Source: CAIXDN01 sp964482085 (GTDB lineage: Bacteria; Patescibacteriota; Patescibacteriia; 2-12-FULL-60-25). Taken from it: a stretch of DNA of 64,000 nt. Numbering within the stretch: position 1 is the stretch's first letter; each line of letters starts with the position of its first letter. This document shows, piece by piece, positions 26,205-34,442 of this stretch. The stretch is from positions 1 through 64,000 of the forward strand of contig CAYZVS010000003.1 in assembly GCA_964482085.1 (NCBI GenBank), written 5' to 3'. Made by a program: the position numbers and the translations under genes. The notes beneath the pieces are model-generated. The model was not told the origin of the DNA. It did no database searches and worked only from the letters and a program-made list of their open reading frames with translations.

Positions 26205-26441
26205 ATGATTTGGGCTGTTGTTATCGCCATCACTGTGCACGTATTTGCTTACTGGATCTATAAGATCGGAAGCAGTGTACTCGAGCAGGAAAACCACTTC
26301 CTTGGAGCGGTTGGTGCCTTTTTGGTTGTGTTTACGGTCGCTGCGATTGGTATGAGCTTTATTATTCCCAGTCCTACAGGTGAGTCGGATATCATGGCGA
26401 TTCCTCGTACGTGGATGCATCCAGTATTTGCCGCGGAGTAA
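26205..26441 (+). CDS. Small hypothetical membrane protein
   Basis: 78 residues with two predicted helices (residues 2-20 and 32-54) and a polar C-terminal tail. No family recognised. It follows the peptidase gene by 9 bases on the same strand and is probably co-transcribed. Confidence 0.5.
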   Translation: MIWAVVIAITVHVFAYWIYKIGSSVLEQENHFLGAVGAFLVVFTVAAIGMSFIIPSPTGESDIMAIPRTWMHPVFAAE

Positions 26442-26469
26442 CAAACGGGCCCAATTGGGATCGTTTTGG

Positions 26470-26475
26470 TATAAT
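26470..26475 (+). promoter_or_regulatory. Extended -10 (TGG TATAAT) of leaderless dehydrogenase gene
   Basis: Perfect TATAAT with an upstream TG, ending 6 bases before ATG 26482. No -35 match at 17 bases. Confidence 0.7.
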
Positions 26476-26481
26476 CGAAGT

Positions 26482-27747
26482 ATGAAACAACGTCTCTTTT
26501 GGCTCTTTGCCGTGGTGGTTCTCTTGGCTTTCGGTGGTTTTCTCTATGTTGCCTGGCCATATCGAGGATTGGTGCCAACGCTTGTTCCGCCCTCTGTCGA
26601 CCTTGGAAATGCCGGACCCATCGGACCTTTGGCTACAAATACTCAAGATGGTCAGCCTGGTAAAAATGAAACAGGTTTACCGTTGAAAATACCGCAAGGT
26701 TTTTCCATGAATGTGTTTGCAAAAGAGTTAGGCTCTCCAAGAGACCTTTTGTCTGTTACCGATGGAACGTTGCTAGTGAGTATTCCCGCACAAGGGAACG
26801 TTGTTCTTTTAGAAGATATAGATCGCGATGGTATCGCCGAGACAACAAAAATTGTTTTATCAGGATTGAATAAACCGCATGGTCTAGCGATGACGGATAT
26901 TTTTCCAGGTGAGTCAACCGCAACGCTGTATGTTGCGGAAACAGATGCCCTTGTTCAATATTCGTATGATATAAGCAAACAGCAGGCTACCGATAGAAAA
27001 GTATTAGCAAAACTATCAACGGGTGGCCGCCATACGAGCAGATCACTTTTATTAGTAGGAAACGCTCTTTATGTTGCGAATGGTTCTTCTTGCGATGTTT
27101 GTCATGAAGAAGATGCACAACGTGCAGCAATATGGCGATATGATCTCGATACCCAAACATTTGAACTCTATGCGAGAGGGTTACGCAATTCTGTCTTTTT
27201 GACAAAGCGCGATACAACCGATGAGATTTGGGCGACAGAAATGGGTCGTGATTTTTTGGGAGATGAATTACCTCCTGATGAAATCAATGTTATCGAAAAA
27301 GACAAGAATTATGGTTGGCCTGTTTGTTATGGAAAGAATATCCACGACACAGTTTTTGATAAAAATACGTATATCCGGAATCCGTGCATGGAGCCATTTG
27401 AAACACCGAGCAAGATTGATTTACCTGCACATTCTGCCCCACTCGGATTGTATTTTCTTCCTCTGACGAGTGCTTCCGGAAAATGGAGCAGTTATTCGGG
27501 CGATCTACTTGTCGCATATCACGGATCTTGGAATCGTACCGAACCAACAGGATATAAGATTCGACGATTTGTTCTTGATGACGCTGGCAACGTTATAAAA
27601 GATGAAGACTTTCTTTCAGGTTGGTTGGATGATTCAAGCGTCCTTGGTCGCCCAGTTGATATCGAATACAGCGCAAGCACGGAAGACCTGTACATTTCCG
27701 ATGATCGTGCGGGTTTGGTGTATCGTGTGACGGCGCCTAAACAATAA
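26482..27747 (+). CDS. PQQ-type soluble sugar dehydrogenase (glucose/sorbosone dehydrogenase family)
   Basis: 421 residues, anchored or secreted by an N-terminal helix (residues 5-24). A six-bladed beta-propeller follows, with LKIPQGFSMNVFAKELGSPR, LSGLNKPHGLAM, a VANGSSCDVCHEED loop, LRNSVFLT, EINVIEKDKNYGWPVCYG and AYHGSWNRTEPTGYK. The family oxidises aldoses or other sugars using PQQ, but many members have no proven cofactor and no pqq genes are visible here. ATG 26482 was preferred because TATAAT lies 6 bases upstream. Confidence 0.85.
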   Translation: MKQRLFWLFAVVVLLAFGGFLYVAWPYRGLVPTLVPPSVDLGNAGPIGPLATNTQDGQPGKNETGLPLKIPQGFSMNVFAKELGSPRDLLSVTDGTLLVSIPAQGNVVLLEDIDRDGIAETTKIVLSGLNKPHGLAMTDIFPGESTATLYVAETDALVQYSYDISKQQATDRKVLAKLSTGGRHTSRSLLLVGNALYVANGSSCDVCHEEDAQRAAIWRYDLDTQTFELYARGLRNSVFLTKRDTTDEIWATEMGRDFLGDELPPDEINVIEKDKNYGWPVCYGKNIHDTVFDKNTYIRNPCMEPFETPSKIDLPAHSAPLGLYFLPLTSASGKWSSYSGDLLVAYHGSWNRTEPTGYKIRRFVLDDAGNVIKDEDFLSGWLDDSSVLGRPVDIEYSASTEDLYISDDRAGLVYRVTAPKQ

Positions 27748-29074
27748 GCGGAAGTTCTGCGAGATCCATTTTTTCACCCGTAATGATTTGCTCGATGCGA
27801 TATGCGCCGTGGGTCGGGGCTTCGATGTAACCGTTCCAAGCAAAGCGCGCGAGACCACCGGACTCAATCCAGTCAAAGAGCCATTCATTGGCATACTTGG
27901 GATCAAGTTGGGATGTTCCGGCATTTACGGCTTCTAACCAACGCTTGTTGAAATCTTCTTGTGATCCGATCGGTGGAGCCATGATGATCGCGAGACCAAG
28001 CCCCGCATAAAAAGAAAGTTCGCTGGGCTTGGTCCAGAGAATGTCTGTGGTGCGCAGTGTACGGGCAAATTGTCGGAAATATGTCGGACGATCGTCATGC
28101 CAGTGGATGTGAAGATTTTTCTCGATGGCGCGCTTCATACCTAGGCTGATCGCGGCATTTCGGAATTCGTCCGCAAGGTGTTTGCGAGTACCAGCTTCTA
28201 GATTGAGACGAACACGACCTTGAAGAATAGACGGCTTTAAACTGGTCATGAGATCGATCGCGAGTTGATGTTGAGCACCGGCTCCGCCAACGGAAAAGGT
28301 GACGGTTAGCGGATGTGTTTTTTTGAAATTACAAAGTGGTTCACCTAGATTTTGTTTTAAGACATCGGTGTACTTGTTGATAAAAATTCCGTTTGGGTCG
28401 AGGTTGCAGATTCTTGCAGCCAGATCTTTTTTTACGATCGTCGCCTCTGGTCCTCCGATACTTGGTTTTGGGAGGGGAAAGCCGGTGAGGAAAATATTCT
28501 CCTCGCGCACCCCGTAAAGCTTTAAGCGCTCAACGACACGACCATTTGCCGCAAAATATTTGATGCGAGATTTCTTAGGGTCAAGTGGCGCCCAGGCGCG
28601 TGAAACGTCCGCGTCGCATGTGACGAGGTAAATGTCTCCCGGATATCCGTGCTCTTCTGCGGCAAATGCCGGAATAAAGAATGTAGAGATTAATGGAAGA
28701 CGATGTTTAGCGAGTTTTTCCACCAGATGTTTTCCTAGTTTTTGCTTTCTGATCATCCGGTAGATTTGGCGGAGCTGGAGTGAGGGTCGGCTCAAATCGC
28801 GCTGTGGATAAAAGTCCGGGATACGTTGAAACATATCCATGAAGTTAAATGCGGCTTGACCTATGCCTGGAATCGGCTGAAGTCGGGACACGATTTCATA
28901 GATTTTTCTGGTTCCGTCCCAGCGTTTTTTTTCCTTTTCAGGAATTCCGGGGTAGTTGTTGGCCGTTACGATATCGCCGTAAGCAAGGTCCTCCAAACCA
29001 AAAGCCGCGCGTTCATGGCCATAGCCCATGTTCACGCTTACGACCCATGCTTTTTTACTCGCATGCCCTGACAT
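27737..29074 (-). CDS. GT-B-fold glycosyltransferase, GT28/MGDG-synthase-like (putative)
   Basis: 445 residues. The N-terminus VVSVNMGYGHERAAFGLEDLA resembles the acceptor loop of MGDG synthase/MurG-type GT-B enzymes; LYGVREENIFLTGFPLPKP and VTFSVGGAGAQ mark the domain junction. TDILWTKPSELSFYAGLGLAI, then GSQEDFNKRWLEAVNAG, look like the donor-site motifs of family GT28. A membrane-lipid glycosyltransferase is the likely role (inference). ATG 29074 is preferred because it clears the upstream gene and minus-strand TATGAT sits 12 bases before it; ATG 29137 is possible. The 3' end overlaps the dehydrogenase gene by 11 bases. Confidence 0.65.
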   Translation of the reverse strand: MSGHASKKAWVVSVNMGYGHERAAFGLEDLAYGDIVTANNYPGIPEKEKKRWDGTRKIYEIVSRLQPIPGIGQAAFNFMDMFQRIPDFYPQRDLSRPSLQLRQIYRMIRKQKLGKHLVEKLAKHRLPLISTFFIPAFAAEEHGYPGDIYLVTCDADVSRAWAPLDPKKSRIKYFAANGRVVERLKLYGVREENIFLTGFPLPKPSIGGPEATIVKKDLAARICNLDPNGIFINKYTDVLKQNLGEPLCNFKKTHPLTVTFSVGGAGAQHQLAIDLMTSLKPSILQGRVRLNLEAGTRKHLADEFRNAAISLGMKRAIEKNLHIHWHDDRPTYFRQFARTLRTTDILWTKPSELSFYAGLGLAIIMAPPIGSQEDFNKRWLEAVNAGTSQLDPKYANEWLFDWIESGGLARFAWNGYIEAPTHGAYRIEQIITGEKMDLAELPLIV

Positions 29075-29093
29075 GCGAGTCAGTTTATCATAC

Positions 29094-29540
29094 TTATTTT
29101 TTCCGATGCTCTCTTGATTTGCGCGGTTCGACTTCATCCGTCTCTTCCTTCATGTCTATTTCACGGATGTATGTTTCAAAGTTTTTTTCGTAGCGCTCCT
29201 CGACTAGGCGATCGAGCGCATCGCTTTTAAGCGATGTCGATTTTTTTCCGAGTTCTTTGATGGTTTCATCTTTAGCGCGATGCCAAGCCCATTCATCTGT
29301 ATAAACATACCAAGCGTAATTCCACAGATCGTCTTCTGTCTCATGTAACATCGCGTGCGCGCGTTCTTCTGAGACACCTAGGATTTCTTCTAGTTTAGAA
29401 AGTGAGTCCGGATAAGCGGATTCTTCTAGACCCTGTTCACGTCGAACAAGACTTTCTGCAACAAAGCGTTGCAATAAGCCTCGATGAAACTCTTCTAGAT
29501 CACGTTTTGGGAGTGTGAGTGAGATGTATTCCTGATACAT
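29094..29540 (-). CDS. Hypothetical helical protein
   Basis: 148 residues, no membrane segment, mostly alpha-helical by composition, with a Trp/Tyr-rich middle (DDLWNYAWYVYTDEWAWHRAKDE) and a highly charged C-terminus. No family recognised. It lies 3 bases downstream of the DUF5671 gene on the same strand, so they form a pair. Confidence 0.5.
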   Translation of the reverse strand: MYQEYISLTLPKRDLEEFHRGLLQRFVAESLVRREQGLEESAYPDSLSKLEEILGVSEERAHAMLHETEDDLWNYAWYVYTDEWAWHRAKDETIKELGKKSTSLKSDALDRLVEERYEKNFETYIREIDMKEETDEVEPRKSREHRKK

Positions 29541-29543
29541 AGG

Positions 29544-30683
29544 TTATCGGACATTTAGCGGAGCTTCTTTTATGACCTCTACTTCTTTTATCGTCTGTGC
29601 ATCCGTTGGTTTGCGAACATCTACCGGGAAACATGTGCGACCCTCGCCATGTTGCCAGAACTCGGTGCCGGTTGGCGCATATGCCTCGTTGGATTCTGGT
29701 GAGGTTGGCATTGTAAAGGTGGCGCAAAGCTCGTAGCTATCGGTGTCGGTGATGATGTATTCATATGGGCTACTGGTTTCCGGATCGAGGATCGAGCTGA
29801 TATTGGTGTCGCGTTCTGCGCTTAGCGTTTCAAGATCGCGGGGAAGGGCTTTTTTCAGGTTCCAGTAATTATCGATTGCATAACTGATTGATTGCAATTC
29901 CGAGATGCGTCGATCATCAAAGCGACGAGCACGTTCTTTTGCCGGAGAGCCGGCGGTCCAGAGGCCTCCGATAGCCGTGATCGTGACAAAGGCGACAACG
30001 ATTCCGATAAATGTCTTGAGTCCGGTTGGATAGGCTTTCCATGTGCGAGGTGTTTCTTTTTCTTCACCGCGTAAGTCCCAAAGATAATATCCAAAGGTTG
30101 AGCCGGCGATTAGTAGAACGATCAACACTTTGAGCAGGAAACGCGTCGTGATTTCTCCACTCAATAAATAGGTAACAAGCGTGATTAAGTCGCCAATGAT
30201 TACGCCGGCTGCGACAAAAAGCGTGACATAAGTAAGCCATTTACGGACTTTAGAGGAGCGCTTTTCTGGATCTTTGGCAATCGCCTGACGCAACATGCGC
30301 GACATCCAGAAGAATACTGGGAAGGTAATGATGAGTGCGGCTGTTGCAGAACGGATGATCGCGGTCGTCGACTCGTAGATATAGGAATACTCGAGCGCAT
30401 CCGGAAACCAGCGATTAACGAATTGGAAGAGAATCGTGCCGAGGCTGATCGAGCTGATGTAAAGCGTGAGGAAGAGCACGAGATACATGAAAGCTTCGCG
30501 GGCCGAGAGATAGGGTTTGCGTTTGGGAACGGCAACTGGAAAATCAATATCCGCGTATGTATCGAGAGCGGTGCCGATTTCATCATCTTGCCAACCCGCT
30601 TCTTTTAGAGCTTTAGCCATTTTTTCTCTAGAGAGGCCTTTTTCTAAGCCTTGTTTTACAAACAATTGCAGGTCGGTATTCAT
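29544..30683 (-). CDS. DUF5671 multi-pass membrane protein with pilin-like tail
   Basis: 379 residues in three parts. Residues 1-45 form a small helical module (LEKGLSREKMAKALKEAGWQDDEI) similar to UBA-like repeats seen at N-termini of Patescibacteria membrane proteins. Residues 60-250 are DUF5671-like with five or more helices. After a last helix, residues 275-350 (RRISELQSISYAIDNYWNLKKALP, then SSPYEYIITDTDSYELCATF) resemble the soluble part of type IV pilin-like proteins. Function unknown. TACTAT on the minus strand ends 8 bases before the ATG. Confidence 0.65.
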   Translation of the reverse strand: MNTDLQLFVKQGLEKGLSREKMAKALKEAGWQDDEIGTALDTYADIDFPVAVPKRKPYLSAREAFMYLVLFLTLYISSISLGTILFQFVNRWFPDALEYSYIYESTTAIIRSATAALIITFPVFFWMSRMLRQAIAKDPEKRSSKVRKWLTYVTLFVAAGVIIGDLITLVTYLLSGEITTRFLLKVLIVLLIAGSTFGYYLWDLRGEEKETPRTWKAYPTGLKTFIGIVVAFVTITAIGGLWTAGSPAKERARRFDDRRISELQSISYAIDNYWNLKKALPRDLETLSAERDTNISSILDPETSSPYEYIITDTDSYELCATFTMPTSPESNEAYAPTGTEFWQHGEGRTCFPVDVRKPTDAQTIKEVEVIKEAPLNVR

Positions 30684-30726
30684 ATAAGGATATAGTAGTA
30701 AAAATAGGGGTATTTGTCCAAAAGAG

Positions 30727-30757
30727 GATCCCTGCCGAGTATGACTTGGCAGGGATC
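30727..30757 (-). terminator. Terminator of the small SD-led gene
   Basis: Arms GATCCCTGCC (30727-30736) and GGCAGGGATC (30748-30757) around an 11-base loop. On the minus strand it is followed by CTCTTTTGG. The downstream arm overlaps the stop codon. Confidence 0.65.
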
Positions 30758-31049
30758 AGGTAGGGGGTCTTTTTCGACATGCGTCGAGATGGGTATCGGA
30801 GAGAAGGAACAGGCGGATCTTAGTCCAGACTCCACTCCGAGCCTGATTCAGCAGGCGTTCATAACGTCCGCGCTCGGTGATGTCGATAGCAACATCAAAT
30901 GAGTAGTTGCCGAAAGGCTCGCTCGTGACGATGGCCGCGAGATGCATTCCTTGCGGAATGAGAATCGGCCAGGTTTTTTCTGCTAAGTCGAGCTGTTCAA
31001 AACCGTGTTGTTCAACTCTGTCCGGTCTTAGAAAGTGCTCATTTTTCAT
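30756..31049 (-). CDS. Orphan small protein with strong RBS
   Basis: 97 residues, no membrane helix, no recognised family (LAEKTWPILIPQGMHLAAIV, FDVAIDITERGRYERLLNQ). Support for it being real: AGGAGG 9 bases before the ATG at 31049, a TTGACA-17-TACGTT promoter upstream and a hairpin at its stop. The in-frame start at 31106 lacks these. Adjacent genes are not transcribed with it. It belongs to a class of short autonomous genes in this window that differ in codon use from neighbours. Confidence 0.7.
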   Translation of the reverse strand: MKNEHFLRPDRVEQHGFEQLDLAEKTWPILIPQGMHLAAIVTSEPFGNYSFDVAIDITERGRYERLLNQARSGVWTKIRLFLLSDTHLDACRKRPPT

Positions 31050-31077
31050 GGTATCCGGCCTCCTACCGGAATACTTG

Positions 31078-31106
31078 AACGTAGACCAAAACGGGTTCCT
31101 TGTCAA
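31078..31106 (-). promoter_or_regulatory. Promoter of the 97-residue orphan gene
   Basis: Minus strand TTGACA (31101-31106), 17-base spacer, TACGTT (31078-31083). The -35 shares 5 base pairs with the -35 of the divergent malic enzyme promoter. Confidence 0.65.
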
Positions 31107-31128
31107 TTCCCTTGCGGAGGGTGATTAT
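31100..31128 (+). promoter_or_regulatory. Promoter of malic enzyme gene (leaderless)
   Basis: TTGTCA (31100-31105), 17-base spacer, GATTAT (31123-31128), 8 bases before ATG 31137. Confidence 0.65.
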
Positions 31129-31136
31129 GGTTGTCT

Positions 31137-32279
31137 ATGGCTAAAGATGTGAAGCAGGCGTCTCTTGAATTGCATGAGAAGTTAAAGGGGAAAATTCGAA
31201 TACAGCCGACATGTGAGATCGAGACGAAAGAGGATCTTTCTTTGGTCTATTCTCCGGGCGTTGGTGCGGTTGCTCAAGCGATCGCGGAAGATGCCTCAGC
31301 TGTTGATCGATATACCTGGCGCAAGAATACGGTTGCGATTGTTTCCGACGGTTCAGCTGTTCTTGGTTTTGGTGATATCGGCTACTTGGCTGTGTTGCCT
31401 GTCCTGGAAGGAAAGTCCGCGATCTTTAAGCGATTCTCTGGAATTGATGCGGTGCCGATTGTGATCGATACAAAAGATGTGGATGCGTTCGTGGAAACAG
31501 TTGCGCATATCGCTCCGTCATTTGGCGCGATTCAAATGGAAGATGTTTCTGCGCCGCGTTGTTTTGAAATCGAGCGCAAGCTCATGAAACGGCTTGATAT
31601 GCCTGTGATGCATGACGATCAACATGGAACGGCGATCGTTGTGCTCGCAGGATTAATAAATGCATTGAAAGTGACAGGGCGTACGATTGAAAATACGAAA
31701 GTTGTGATGAATGGCGCGGGTGCAGCGGGAATCGCTATTGCAAGACTTTTGATTGATGCTGGGGTGAAAGATTTTGTGATGTGTGACCGACAAGGGGCGA
31801 TTTATGAAGGGCGTGATGGTTTGAATGATGAAAAGAAAGAGGTGGCGGCGTTTACGAATATCGCTAAACGTTCCGGCACTTTGGCAGAAGTTTCCCAAGA
31901 AGCCGATGTTTTGATCGGTGTGTCTGCGGCGGGGGCTTTCACTGCTAATATCGTCAAAACAATGGCAAAAGATCCGATTGTGTTTGCGCTTGCAAATCCT
32001 GTTCCAGAAATTGATCCGGAATTAGCTAAGTCGGCGGGAGTTGCGGTTATCGCTACAGGAAGAAGTGATTACGCTAATCAAGTGAATAATGCTTTGTGTT
32101 ATCCGGGTTTGTTCCGTGGCATGCTTGATCACGGAGTTAAACATGTAACAAAGGACATTAAGTTGCGAGCGGCGCGAGCGATTGCAGAATCTGTTGTAAA
32201 TCCGTCCGGAGATATGGTTATTCCTTCAATTTTTGAACCTGGTTTGCATGAGCTGGTTGCCAAGAGCGTTCAAGGTTAA
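31137..32279 (+). CDS. NAD(P)-dependent malic enzyme
   Basis: 380 residues. Malic N-terminal domain with SLVYSPGVGAVAQAIAED, TWRKNTVAIVSDGSAVLGFG, EGKSAIFKRFSGIDAVPI and the metal-binding QMEDVSAPRCFEIE / MHDDQHGTAIV. The NAD-binding domain has VVMNGAGAAGIAIARLL and CDRQGAIY. It decarboxylates malate to pyruvate, as in short bacterial MaeA/MaeB-type enzymes without the phosphotransacetylase domain. In a fermentative reduced genome it would supply pyruvate and NAD(P)H (inference). The start is ATG 31137, not the TTG at 31131. Confidence 0.93.
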   Translation: MAKDVKQASLELHEKLKGKIRIQPTCEIETKEDLSLVYSPGVGAVAQAIAEDASAVDRYTWRKNTVAIVSDGSAVLGFGDIGYLAVLPVLEGKSAIFKRFSGIDAVPIVIDTKDVDAFVETVAHIAPSFGAIQMEDVSAPRCFEIERKLMKRLDMPVMHDDQHGTAIVVLAGLINALKVTGRTIENTKVVMNGAGAAGIAIARLLIDAGVKDFVMCDRQGAIYEGRDGLNDEKKEVAAFTNIAKRSGTLAEVSQEADVLIGVSAAGAFTANIVKTMAKDPIVFALANPVPEIDPELAKSAGVAVIATGRSDYANQVNNALCYPGLFRGMLDHGVKHVTKDIKLRAARAIAESVVNPSGDMVIPSIFEPGLHELVAKSVQG

Positions 32280-32287
32280 TTTTCTGC

Positions 32288-32293
32288 TATACT
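32288..32293 (+). promoter_or_regulatory. Extended -10 of the ftsEX operon
   Basis: TGC TATACT ending 7 bases before ftsE ATG 32301. No Shine-Dalgarno. Confidence 0.6.
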
Positions 32294-32300
32294 ATGCCCT

Positions 32301-32987
32301 ATGATCGTCTTAGAGCGCGTAAGTAAGGCTTATGGCCAAAAATCCGTAGGTTTGGATGATGTTTCATTACATATTCCGTCTGGAGAGTTTGTTTCTATCG
32401 TGGGCCAAAGTGGCGCGGGTAAGACCACGCTCGCAAAACTTTTGATGGCGGAAGAGCAGCCTTCTGCTGGCCGTATTGAAATTGGAGGTTGGGATATTAC
32501 TCGCATAAAGCCAAGGGAGATTCCAGAATTGCGTCGACAAATCGGAGTGATCTTTCAGGACTATAAGCTTCTTCCCAAGAAAACGGTTTATGAAAATGTT
32601 GCATTTGCGTTAGAGGTTGCCGGAGTGAAATCAAAATTGATTCATGAGATTGTTCCACAGGTGTTGCGTATTGTAGGACTGGAAGAAAAATTTCATCGAT
32701 TTCCGCAGCAGCTTTCCGGTGGAGAGCAACAGCGTGTTGTGATCGCGCGAGCTCTGGTGCATCGCCCAAAGGTTTTGTTAGCGGATGAGCCTACGGGAAA
32801 CCTTGATACTTTGAACACGCAGGACATTATGGATTTGATGGTAAAGATTAATGCGTTTGGTACAACGGTTGTACTGGTGACGCATAACCGTGAAGTCGTG
32901 AATGCCTTGCGTAGACGTGTGATCACTTTGAAAGATGGAAAAGTCGCTTCCGACCAGAAACACGGAAAATACACTTTGACCGTATGA
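32301..32987 (+). CDS. ftsE: Cell division ATP-binding protein FtsE
   Basis: 228-residue ABC ATPase: Walker A GQSGAGKTT (residues 34-42), Q-loop IFQDYKLLPKKTVYENVAFAL, signature LSGGEQQRVVIARAL, Walker B VLLADEPTGNLD, H-loop VTHN. The KLLPKKTVYENV segment and the following ftsX identify FtsE. It powers FtsX to switch on wall hydrolases at the septum. First gene of a four-gene overlapping set. Confidence 0.95.
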   Translation: MIVLERVSKAYGQKSVGLDDVSLHIPSGEFVSIVGQSGAGKTTLAKLLMAEEQPSAGRIEIGGWDITRIKPREIPELRRQIGVIFQDYKLLPKKTVYENVAFALEVAGVKSKLIHEIVPQVLRIVGLEEKFHRFPQQLSGGEQQRVVIARALVHRPKVLLADEPTGNLDTLNTQDIMDLMVKINAFGTTVVLVTHNREVVNALRRRVITLKDGKVASDQKHGKYTLTV

Positions 32988-33895
32988 CGATGGCTTGGCG
33001 CATCTTTATTGCATCTTGGAAGCACTTTGCCCGCAATTTGTGGATTGGGGTTGCTACCGTATTTGTATTTACGATGGCCTTACTTTCCGTGAATGTCTTG
33101 CTGGGAGTCAACTCGGTTATCGAGCAGGTTGTGACACTGCTTGAACAAAAAGTGGATGTTACCGTGACATTTACTTCTGATGCGCCACCCGCGCTTTTGG
33201 ATCAAGCGAGATTTTATGTGGTGTCGCTTCCGCAAACGGCAGAAGCCAGACTTGTTTCACCTCAAGAGGCATTGGATGCTTTTAAGGTGCGAAACAAAAA
33301 TAATCCCAAAATTTTGGATGCGCTTAGCGAGCTGGCTACCAACCCATTGGGTGCGCAACTCATTATCAAGGCCAAGCATTCCGAGGATTATCCGTTTTTG
33401 TTGGAAGCGGTTCGTAATCCACAGTACGCGCCGTTTATCCGAAACTCGTCTTATGACGATCATCGCGAGGCTATCGTGAAGATTCAGGATGCTGGAGCAC
33501 AAATCCGATTGTTTGCCTCCGCGCTTGTGGCGATTTTTGCTTTATTTGGTTTGCTCGCGGCTTTTAATGCAATTCGTGTCGCTATTTATACCCAGCGTGA
33601 AGAGATTGCGATTATGCGTTTAGTCGGAGCGAGCGCTTCTTATATCAAGATGCCGTTTGTATTAGAAGGTGTTTGGATCGCGCTTCTTTCCGCGCTTCTT
33701 ACTTTTAGTGGCGTTTGGCTGTGTGTGCACTTGCTTGAACCTCGACTCACGATTTTGTTTGACGGACGCGATCCTGGGTTGATGGCTTTCTTTGTTCAGA
33801 ATCTTGTTCCGTTGGTTGGAATTCAGTTGGGAGGGTTGTTAGTTCTATCGGCGTTTGTGTCCTGGATGGCTGTCGGTCGTTATATTCGTCGTTGA
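32984..33895 (+). CDS. ftsX: Cell division protein FtsX
   Basis: 303 residues with a short cytosolic N-terminus, first helix at residues 21-43, an extracytoplasmic domain (residues 45-165: EQKVDVTVTFTSDAPPALLD, PQEALDAFKVRNKNNP), then three helices with QREEIAIMRLVGAS, the FtsX C-terminal signature. It passes FtsE ATP hydrolysis to extracellular peptidoglycan hydrolases. ATGA overlap with ftsE. Confidence 0.94.
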   Translation: MTMAWRIFIASWKHFARNLWIGVATVFVFTMALLSVNVLLGVNSVIEQVVTLLEQKVDVTVTFTSDAPPALLDQARFYVVSLPQTAEARLVSPQEALDAFKVRNKNNPKILDALSELATNPLGAQLIIKAKHSEDYPFLLEAVRNPQYAPFIRNSSYDDHREAIVKIQDAGAQIRLFASALVAIFALFGLLAAFNAIRVAIYTQREEIAIMRLVGASASYIKMPFVLEGVWIALLSALLTFSGVWLCVHLLEPRLTILFDGRDPGLMAFFVQNLVPLVGIQLGGLLVLSAFVSWMAVGRYIRR

Positions 33896-33896
33896 T

Positions 33897-34442
33897 ATGA
33901 TTACATTGCTCTTTAGCCATGAGGCTGTATATCTGGGCGAGCTTGTTACTCGTGACGGAGCTTTGCGCCATGTCGTGCTTACACAGGCGGGGGAGCAGGT
34001 TATCGGTGGATATGTTCAGCAATGGCAGACGCGCGGAGTTCCGGTTTTTAAGGGAATCACCAAACAAGTTCAGGATGGGAAGAACGAGTTTATTGCGTAT
34101 CGCGAATATGTGAATTTGCGTGATGCGACGTTCCTCTCTGCAATAAAAGAATGGGCGATCAGTCATCAGATTCAGGTGCATGATATTGCTGAGCCAATTT
34201 TGCCACTGTGGGAGCGTTTGTTGCGTTTACCTTTAGAGAATGGTGAACGATTCCGTTTCCTGATCGCTATTGAGAAAACACCGGCTTCACGTTTGCCTGC
34301 ATGGTTTGAATTACTGAAGAGTGCGGAAGAGGCGGCGCAACTAGAGCGAGATAAAACGCAGGCTGCCTTGGTGAAGCTGAAGACCACGGTTTCCAAGCAT
34401 TTATTGCATGCTTTTGAACAGGAAGAACGTTCACGCGTATGA
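33897..34442 (+). CDS. Hypothetical protein in ftsEX operon
   Basis: 181 residues, soluble, no signal peptide. The pattern is alternating beta then helical (TLLFSHEAVYLGELVTRD, AEPILPLWERLLRLP, LKSAEEAAQLERDKTQAALVK). No family recognised. ATG 33897 is one base after the ftsX stop, and its own stop overlaps the start of the zincin, so it must be translated as part of the operon. A cytosolic partner of FtsE or of the zincin is possible (inference). Confidence 0.55.
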   Translation: MITLLFSHEAVYLGELVTRDGALRHVVLTQAGEQVIGGYVQQWQTRGVPVFKGITKQVQDGKNEFIAYREYVNLRDATFLSAIKEWAISHQIQVHDIAEPILPLWERLLRLPLENGERFRFLIAIEKTPASRLPAWFELLKSAEEAAQLERDKTQAALVKLKTTVSKHLLHAFEQEERSRV

